A stretch of DNA of 25,049 nucleotides from Planctomycetaceae bacterium UBA4732 (GTDB lineage: Bacteria > Planctomycetota > Planctomycetia > Gemmatales > Gemmataceae). Where the stretch lies: positions 1 to 25,049 of the forward strand of contig DHJA01000265.1 of the NCBI GenBank assembly GCA_002404095.1, written 5' to 3'. Below are positions 20,003-25,049 of the stretch, one piece after another. The notes below the pieces were generated by a model. That model worked only from the letters and a program-made list of their open reading frames with translations. It made no database searches and was not told where the DNA came from. Both the position numbers and the translations under genes were made by a program. Every line of letters begins with the position of its first letter. Position 1 is the first letter of the stretch.

Positions 20003-20797
20003 ATGGCGAACGATTGGCACTTCACCGTGAACGGACAGCCGGCGGAAACTCCCGTGTCCTGGGCACAGCTCAAGCAATTGGCCACCGCCGGCCGGCTGGA
20101 GCCTGCCGACAAAGTGTGGCGCGAAGACATGACCAGCTGGGAGCCGGCCGGCTCAATCAAGGGACTTTTCCCGCCGAGTAAGCTCCTGCCCGTTCCGGCC
20201 CTCGTGAAGAAGGAGCCAACCAAGAAGAATTTGGCAATGAAGACCGGGGAGCACCGCCCTCTGGACGGGCCGGCTTCGACGGAAGCAGTCGCCGGCCTGA
20301 CGGAAATGAACCCGTATCTCGCTCTCGTATTGACCATTTGCACCGGCGGCCTCTTCGGGCTTTTCTACGCTTCCAAGGTTTCGAGCGCCTACGCCAGACG
20401 GGCCGCCGCTCGCAAGGCGGATGCGGCAGGCCGCGCTCTCGGCCGGGCGCGCCACCCCGTGGCCGTGATGGTCCTGTCCTATCTCACCGGCGGAATCTAC
20501 TTTTCGTACTGGACGTACCGCGTCATGCAAGAGTGCAGCGTCTACACCAGCGGCCGCGATTGCGAATCTCGCTCCGAAATGACTTTAATGCTGTGCTTCC
20601 CGCCCTACGCCGCCTATACCGCCCTGTTTCGCCTGCCCGATCTTGTGAAGGCCGTCCGCAAGACCGCCGGGGCGCCGGAGTTCAGCGCCCTCGGCGCCGT
20701 GCCGTTCTTTCTCAGCCCGTGCATGTGGCCGCTCATGCCATTCCTCGCCATGATCTACCAAGACGCTCTTAATCAGGTTTGGTTCACCGCCCCATGA
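20003..20797 (+). CDS. GYF_2 (DUF4339) protein with DUF4234-like membrane domain
   Basis: A 264-residue membrane protein. Residues about 4-56 form a GYF_2/DUF4339 domain (WHFTVNGQPAETPVSWAQLK, then KVWREDMTSWEPA), a peptide-binding-like module at the N-terminus, probably facing the cytoplasm. Four hydrophobic segments follow, near 104-122, 152-170, 193-210 and 231-251. The phrases LTICTGGLFGLFYASKV and SYLTGGIYFSYWTYRVM look like DUF4234. ATG 20003 is chosen over the longer frame from 19934 because GGGGGAG precedes it and the GYF homology begins there. The stop TGA overlaps the ATG of the DUF2752 gene (ATGA), so the two are translated together. Such proteins are thought to organise membrane partners; the precise role is unknown. 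Confidence 0.85.
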   Translation: MANDWHFTVNGQPAETPVSWAQLKQLATAGRLEPADKVWREDMTSWEPAGSIKGLFPPSKLLPVPALVKKEPTKKNLAMKTGEHRPLDGPASTEAVAGLTEMNPYLALVLTICTGGLFGLFYASKVSSAYARRAAARKADAAGRALGRARHPVAVMVLSYLTGGIYFSYWTYRVMQECSVYTSGRDCESRSEMTLMLCFPPYAAYTALFRLPDLVKAVRKTAGAPEFSALGAVPFFLSPCMWPLMPFLAMIYQDALNQVWFTAP

Positions 20798-21267
20798 CGC
20801 GCTTCCTTCAAGTCCGTCCCTTCTCCCACCCTTCGCAGTGGACAAGCCGACTTATGACGCTCGGCGGCGCCTTGCTCGGCCTGGGAGTTGGCGTCGCCTG
20901 GAACCCACTGGCGCATCCAGGGCCGAAATGCTGTCTACTACGCATGAGCGTCGGCCTTCCGTGCCCGGCGTGCGGCATGACGCGCGGCGTCTGCCTGTGC
21001 GCACGCGGCCGATTCCTCGAAGCGATGTGGTACAACCCGATGGCCGTTCCGTTTGTCATCCTGGCCGTGGTACTTTGTCTGAAGTGGATATTTGAGATCG
21101 CGAGCAAACTGCATGTCGCAATAGTCCTGCGGCCTGCTTGCAAGAGGCGTCTATGGGCCGGCATATACGCCGTAGTGCTGGCGAGTTGGGTCTATCTGCT
21201 GGTGTTCCGCCGCGAAGACGTTTTCGCCTCGACTTGGCTGGGGCAATTGCTGCATCGGTTCCAGTAG
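20794..21267 (+). CDS. DUF2752 family membrane protein
   Basis: A 157-residue protein with the DUF2752 hallmark GLPCPACGMTRG (C57, C60, T63, R64) and a following WYNPM segment. Three hydrophobic stretches lie near 20-37, 83-101 and 121-138. The paired cysteines suggest metal or thiol chemistry, but no activity is known for the family. ATG 20794 overlaps the TGA of the preceding GYF-domain gene by four bases, showing coupling. An in-frame upstream ATG at 20779 lies inside that gene and is not favoured. The helicase gene begins 16 bases downstream, so all three may share one transcript. Confidence 0.88.
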   Translation: MTRFLQVRPFSHPSQWTSRLMTLGGALLGLGVGVAWNPLAHPGPKCCLLRMSVGLPCPACGMTRGVCLCARGRFLEAMWYNPMAVPFVILAVVLCLKWIFEIASKLHVAIVLRPACKRRLWAGIYAVVLASWVYLLVFRREDVFASTWLGQLLHRFQ

Positions 21268-21283
21268 GCCGGAGGGCCGCGTC

Positions 21284-23500
21284 ATGCTCCGCGAAAAAGA
21301 AATTGACATTCGCCGCAACCGCGCCGCAAAGGAGGGGTTCAGCATCCAGAACCTCGGCCGTAACCGCGTTTTCAGCGACTATAAAGTGACCAATCTGACC
21401 AACCATCACCAATACCGCGTGTCGATTCGCGGCTTCGATGTGGGCGACAATCGTTGTGAGTGCCCCGACTTCCTCGCGAACACGCTTGGAACCTGCAAGC
21501 ATATCGAGGCCGTGCTGATCTCGTTGCGCGACGAGACGCCGCCGCAGTTGCGGCGCCGTAAGGCCGCCGTCACGCATCCGGAGATTTATCTCCAATACAC
21601 AGAGCAATTGCGCGTCGGCATCCATTTGCCGCCGCGCCACTCCGACCAGTTGCACGCCTTGGCAGAGACGTTTTTCGACGGCCAGGGGTTATGGAAGGCG
21701 GAGGACCACTACCAGAATCTGATCGAGGCGGTGGCTGGCGTGCCGGAGCAGGTGACGACTTTTTCCGACGCGATGCAGTTCATGGAAGGGGAAATCGAGC
21801 GCCAGGAAATGGCCGGCCGCGAGCGCGATTGGCTCAATCAGCTGGAGCGCGAGGAGCCGTCGCCAGTGTTGTGCGATCTGCTCAAGGTGCCATTGTATCC
21901 GTACCAGATGCGCGGTGCGCTGTTCCTGGCGTGTCGCGGCCGCTGCGTCCTCGGCGACGACATGGGCCTTGGCAAAACGGTACAAACGCTCGCGGCGGTG
22001 GAATTGCTGGCGCGCGAGCGAGGCGTCGAGCGCGTGCTGGTGGTGGCGCCGGCCTCGGTTAAGTATCAGTGGGAGACGGAGATTCAAAAGTACACCGGCC
22101 GGCCGGTTCAGGTCGTGGAAGGCAACGCGGCGGAGCGACGCGCGCGCTATAAACAACCCACATTTTACCGCCTTATCAACTACGAAACGGTGGTGCGCGA
22201 CCTCCAGGAGTTAAACGCCTGGCAACCGGACCTAATCGTGCTGGACGAGGCCCAGCGCATCAAAAACTGGGAATCGAAGACCTCCAAAGCAGTAAAGCGC
22301 TTGTGCAGTCGTTACGCCGTGGTGCTGACGGGTACGCCGTTGGAAAACAAGTTGGAGGAACTATTCAGCATCGTGGCGTTCGTGGACGAGCGGCGCCTGG
22401 GACCGGCCTTCCAGTTTCGGCACGACCACCGCGTCGAGGACGCCAACGGCAAGCTGCTGGGTTATCGCAACCTCGACGCGCTGCGCGAGAAGCTGGCGCC
22501 GATCCTGCTGCGGCGGACGCGGGCCGAGGTGCTTTCCCAGCTGCCGGCCCGCACCGACACGACGGTCTATGTGGAAATGGCGGCCGCGCAACGTCCGCTG
22601 TACGCGGAACACCAGGCCACGCTCGGCCGGATCTTGCAGAAGAAATACCTGACGGAGCTGGACCGCCGCCGCATTCTCTGCTGCATCGCCAACCTGCGGA
22701 TGCTGTGCGACAGCACGTTCCTGCTGGACCATCAGACGAACGTATCGCCGAAGCTGGAGGAAGTTGCGGAATTACTACGTGAATTGCTGGGACCGGAACC
22801 GCATAAAGTGGTCGTGTTTAGCCAATGGGAAGTGATGTTGCGCAAGGCGGCGGAAGTGGTCGAGCAACTGGGCGTCGGCCATACGATCCTCCACGGCAAC
22901 ATACCGGGCAAGGATCGGCGAAAGTTATTGGAGAAGTTCCGCGACGACCCCGAGTGCCGGGTGTTCCTGAGTACGGACGCGGGCGGCACGGGATTGAACT
23001 TGCAGGCGGCGGACACGGTCATCAACCTGGAAGTGCCGTGGAACCCGGCGGTGCTGGACCAGCGCATCGCTCGCGTCCACCGCATGGGCCAGCATCGGCC
23101 GGTACAGGTGTTCAACCTGGTGACGCGCGACAGCATTGAGGAGCGCGTATTGCGGACATTGGAACAAAAGCGGTCGCTTTTGACGGAAATCTTTGCGGGC
23201 GGCAATGACGAGGTGGCGTTCGGGTCGTTGGGGCATCAGGCGTTTTTGGAGACGGTGCGCCAACTGGTCGGCGAGGAGGCGGTGCAGCTGACAGCTGCGG
23301 CGCCGCCGCCGACAACGGACGACGCACGGCTAAAGTTGGCCCAGGCGGGAGTGCAACTGTTGGAGGCGTTGGCGACAGTGATGGCGGAATCAACGCGGAA
23401 GGGTGGTCCGACAACGCTGCCGGCCGAGACGTTGCAGCGGGGGACGGCGGCGCTGCAGACGATATTGAAGAGCCTGGGGACGATGGAAGGGCCGGCTTAA
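21284..23500 (+). CDS. SWIM zinc-finger SNF2-family helicase/ATPase
   Basis: A 738-residue SWI2/SNF2 ATPase, which translocates on double-stranded DNA and remodels protein-DNA complexes. Residues 58-73 form a SWIM zinc finger (C58, C60, C71, H73). The ATPase core includes the Walker A motif GDDMGLGKT (224-232), the DEAH-type box DEAQ (321-324), LTGTPLEN (348-355), motif V STDAGGTGLNLQ (563-574) and motif VI QRIARVHRMGQ (593-603), all intact. A C-terminal helical tail (about 645-738) is Ala/Thr-rich. GGAGG lies upstream of ATG 21284. It follows the DUF2752 gene by 16 bases and converges on the alpha-CTD/sigma-4 protein gene. RapA is a related RNA-polymerase-associated SNF2 protein, so a transcription role is possible but unproven. 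Confidence 0.95.
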   Translation: MLREKEIDIRRNRAAKEGFSIQNLGRNRVFSDYKVTNLTNHHQYRVSIRGFDVGDNRCECPDFLANTLGTCKHIEAVLISLRDETPPQLRRRKAAVTHPEIYLQYTEQLRVGIHLPPRHSDQLHALAETFFDGQGLWKAEDHYQNLIEAVAGVPEQVTTFSDAMQFMEGEIERQEMAGRERDWLNQLEREEPSPVLCDLLKVPLYPYQMRGALFLACRGRCVLGDDMGLGKTVQTLAAVELLARERGVERVLVVAPASVKYQWETEIQKYTGRPVQVVEGNAAERRARYKQPTFYRLINYETVVRDLQELNAWQPDLIVLDEAQRIKNWESKTSKAVKRLCSRYAVVLTGTPLENKLEELFSIVAFVDERRLGPAFQFRHDHRVEDANGKLLGYRNLDALREKLAPILLRRTRAEVLSQLPARTDTTVYVEMAAAQRPLYAEHQATLGRILQKKYLTELDRRRILCCIANLRMLCDSTFLLDHQTNVSPKLEEVAELLRELLGPEPHKVVVFSQWEVMLRKAAEVVEQLGVGHTILHGNIPGKDRRKLLEKFRDDPECRVFLSTDAGGTGLNLQAADTVINLEVPWNPAVLDQRIARVHRMGQHRPVQVFNLVTRDSIEERVLRTLEQKRSLLTEIFAGGNDEVAFGSLGHQAFLETVRQLVGEEAVQLTAAAPPPTTDDARLKLAQAGVQLLEALATVMAESTRKGGPTTLPAETLQRGTAALQTILKSLGTMEGPA

Positions 23501-23507
23501 AAGGCGA

Positions 23508-23626
23508 TAAGAATTCGTTCTTGAAGGGGGGGTCAAACACGGCTGAAACAGCCGTGGCACACCCTATTTTCCCGTGTGCCACGGCTGTTTCAGCCGTGTT
23601 TCGATGACTTCAGGAACAGATTCTTA
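23508..23626. repeat. 119-bp nested palindromic element (MITE-like or bidirectional terminator)
   Basis: The outer arms 23508-23525 and 23609-23626 pair at 15 of 18 positions (TAAGAATTCGTTCTTGAA on the left). The inner arms 23535-23562 and 23574-23601 are a perfect 28-bp inverted repeat around an 11-base loop. Each inner arm also contains its own hairpin (CACGGCTG-AAA-CAGCCGTG). The element fills the gap between two convergent genes, and its right end includes the TAA stop of the alpha-CTD/sigma-4 gene. No transposase is present. Confidence 0.85.
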
Positions 23627-24898
23627 ATCCGTCACGGCAGCCACCATCCGCTCCCCACCGATCACCGCCAGCGCGAACGGCGCCTCGCGGCCGAGTAAGC
23701 GGGCCGCCTTGAGCAATCCCTCCAGGCGGAATTGGCTCCGAGTAATCCCCTTCGCTTGCAACTCCGCCTCCACGACCTCGGCGGCGGCTGGCAATCGTTC
23801 CGTCACTGCCAAGATTGCCTTGTCCAGCAGCGGCGTCGCACACTTTTTGTACTTCACGTCGCGCTTGACGCGGAAACAAATCTGGCGCACGCGCTCACGG
23901 GATAGGCCGTAAACTTCGCCGGCGGCTTGTAACGTCGCGCCGCCGGCGCCGTCGAAACCGTAGTGCTGGGCGGCCATGCGCACGTTGCGGTCGGTCGGCG
24001 ACGAGTGGCGGAAATTACAGGCATGAGATATGAGATAATTCAACTCGTCTTCGAGGATAGTGTGTTCCTCGGGTACGTCTTCCACGAAGTCCGCGCTCTC
24101 CAACGCAACGGTGTTGCCTGCCTCGAAGACGTCAATCGCGCGGAGCAGGTCGGAGAGGCAGTGATCCCCGAAGCCCGGCAGCGCCAGCATCTCACCGACC
24201 GTGTGTTCTTCCAGTTCATGGAGCCGGTCGCGGAATCCGTGGCGTTCCAGACAGTTGAACGTCCGGGGGTCCAATCTCAGGTTGCGCAGTGTGACGCCTT
24301 CAGGCATCTTCGGAAGGCGCAATTTGCGAACGGCCGAGAGTTTGATGGCGGCCCCGCGGTGATGGAACAGGCCGTAATGGGCGCCGGCCGGACTCCCCTC
24401 GACGCTCCAGTCTCTCGGCGAAGGTTTCGGTAAACCGTGCGCGAGGACCGTTTCCATGGACGTGAGAAGATCGACCAGACACTTCGCTCCGAAGCCGCCG
24501 ATCGAGAGAACTTCGCCGATGGTCTTGTCGCCCAGGTCGCGGACTTCTTGCAAGCGTCCGAGAATCTGCATTTTGTGGAGGCAATTGTACGTCCGCTGCG
24601 TCAGTTGAAGTTCTTCCAGTTGAATGTTTTTGGGCAGCCTGGGCAGCGCCTGGTTCTGGATGTTGTCCGGCAGAAGGTATAGCCCGACGCGCACCCGATC
24701 GACCAATTCCTCGGCCAGACGCAGGCAGACCTCGGGGCCGAACTGCGTCCACGACGACTCATCGAGATCGGCGAACCGGATCGGCTCTTTATAAGCTCGA
24801 CCGAGCAGCTTGCGTGGAACCAATACATCTTTGAGCAATTCGCCCAGGCCGTCGGGGGCGAGACGGCAGCCGGGACGCGGATATCGAGACAATGGCAT
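23624..24898 (-). CDS. Protein with two RNA polymerase alpha-CTD-like domains and a sigma-70 region 4-like HTH
   Basis: A 424-residue cytoplasmic protein, numbered from ATG 24898. The first alpha-CTD-like HhH domain (about 88-150) has LQLTQRTYNCLHK and later IGGFGAKCL. The second (about 196-258) has LRLDPRTFNCLER and LPGFGDHCL. Both keep the R-x-x-N-C pattern (R102/N105 and R212/N215) that in E. coli RpoA (R265, N268) contacts the UP-element minor groove. Near 320-345, TLQAAGEVYGLSRERVRQI is a sigma-70 region 4.2-like helix-turn-helix. The core polymerase-assembly domain of RpoA is absent, so this is not RpoA. It may bind promoters or polymerase as a regulator. A GTG at 24961 extends the frame but has no proper ribosome site; GGGGAGG lies 13 bases before ATG 24898. 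Confidence 0.85.
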   Translation of the reverse strand: MPLSRYPRPGCRLAPDGLGELLKDVLVPRKLLGRAYKEPIRFADLDESSWTQFGPEVCLRLAEELVDRVRVGLYLLPDNIQNQALPRLPKNIQLEELQLTQRTYNCLHKMQILGRLQEVRDLGDKTIGEVLSIGGFGAKCLVDLLTSMETVLAHGLPKPSPRDWSVEGSPAGAHYGLFHHRGAAIKLSAVRKLRLPKMPEGVTLRNLRLDPRTFNCLERHGFRDRLHELEEHTVGEMLALPGFGDHCLSDLLRAIDVFEAGNTVALESADFVEDVPEEHTILEDELNYLISHACNFRHSSPTDRNVRMAAQHYGFDGAGGATLQAAGEVYGLSRERVRQICFRVKRDVKYKKCATPLLDKAILAVTERLPAAAEVVEAELQAKGITRSQFRLEGLLKAARLLGREAPFALAVIGGERMVAAVTD

Positions 24899-25009
24899 GA
24901 GTAAGGTAGTCCTCCCCGGACAAGCGTCGGGCGCGCCGATCCGATGGCCTTTCCATTTCACTCCTTACAGAATATCGCGCGAAGCCTGTTTCGGCGCGCC
25001 AAGATGCTT

Positions 25010-25027
25010 CCCGCCGGGAACGGCGGG
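25010..25027. repeat. Short GC-rich hairpin at the window edge
   Basis: CCCGCCG (25010-25016) and CGGCGGG (25021-25027) pair perfectly around a GGAA tetraloop, 112 bases upstream of the alpha-CTD/sigma-4 gene. It is followed by CCTACAAGCC, whose TACAAGC also borders repeats A and B. The window ends before the element can be defined. Confidence 0.35.
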
Positions 25028-25049
25028 GCCTACAAGCCAAAGCCCCGTG

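Noticed and set aside
21284..23500. SNF2 helicase as part of a DISARM-type or other known defence system
   Set aside because: No methyltransferase, nuclease or other defence partner is present; its neighbours are membrane proteins and an alpha-CTD/sigma-4 protein.
23624..24898. Annotation as RNA polymerase subunit alpha (rpoA) or a sigma factor
   Set aside because: The polymerase-assembly domains of RpoA and sigma regions 2 and 3 are missing; only CTD-like and region 4-like parts are seen.

Overview
The window is a GC-rich bacterial chromosome segment with dense coding on both strands. Several things point to a planctomycete, possibly Gemmataceae-like: a membrane-anchored multihaem cytochrome with a TPR tail, a GYF_2 (DUF4339) protein coupled to a DUF2752 protein, a two-fold SPOR-like secreted protein, and many short palindromic elements between genes. 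This placement is an inference from gene content; no rRNA or other decisive marker is present. I saw no tRNA, rRNA, CRISPR array, transposase or phage gene.

Layout. (1) 47-8533, minus strand: a glutamate synthase operon in the order lysR, gltB, a PTP/DSP-type phosphatase, an AbiEii/MNT-like nucleotidyltransferase, gltD. The two foreign-looking genes sit between the GOGAT subunits. (2) 8608-10931: sucC without sucD next to it, a possible 44-residue protein and a GNAT acetyltransferase, bracketed by two copies of one palindromic repeat. (3) 10930-17535, minus strand: a polytopic membrane protein with a TPR-rich C-terminal half, a seven-haem c-type cytochrome with TPRs and a PfkB sugar kinase. 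Palindromic arrays of a 9-bp unit flank the membrane protein/cytochrome pair. (4) 17737-19870: a secreted SPOR-like protein on the plus strand, converging on an alpha/beta hydrolase and a small coupled membrane protein on the minus strand. The hydrolase lacks its expected catalytic serine. (5) 20003-21267, plus strand: a GYF_2/DUF4234-like membrane protein overlapping a DUF2752 protein. (6) 21284-24898: a SWIM-SNF2 helicase converging on a protein that joins two RNA polymerase alpha-CTD-like domains to a sigma-70 region 4-like helix-turn-helix. A 119-bp nested palindrome separates them.

How the parts may work together. The GOGAT block combines nitrogen assimilation with a probable LysR-type local regulator whose start codon lies in the loop of a perfect inverted repeat. 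The cytochrome/membrane protein pair looks like an envelope electron-transfer or assembly unit of unknown purpose. The SNF2 plus alpha-CTD/sigma-4 pair is the best candidate for an undescribed system, perhaps acting on transcription complexes. A second theme is non-coding: three palindromic elements of two types touch the ends of minus-strand genes and overlap their stop codons (TAG, TAG, TAA), and a 29-nt leader is shared by two unrelated genes.
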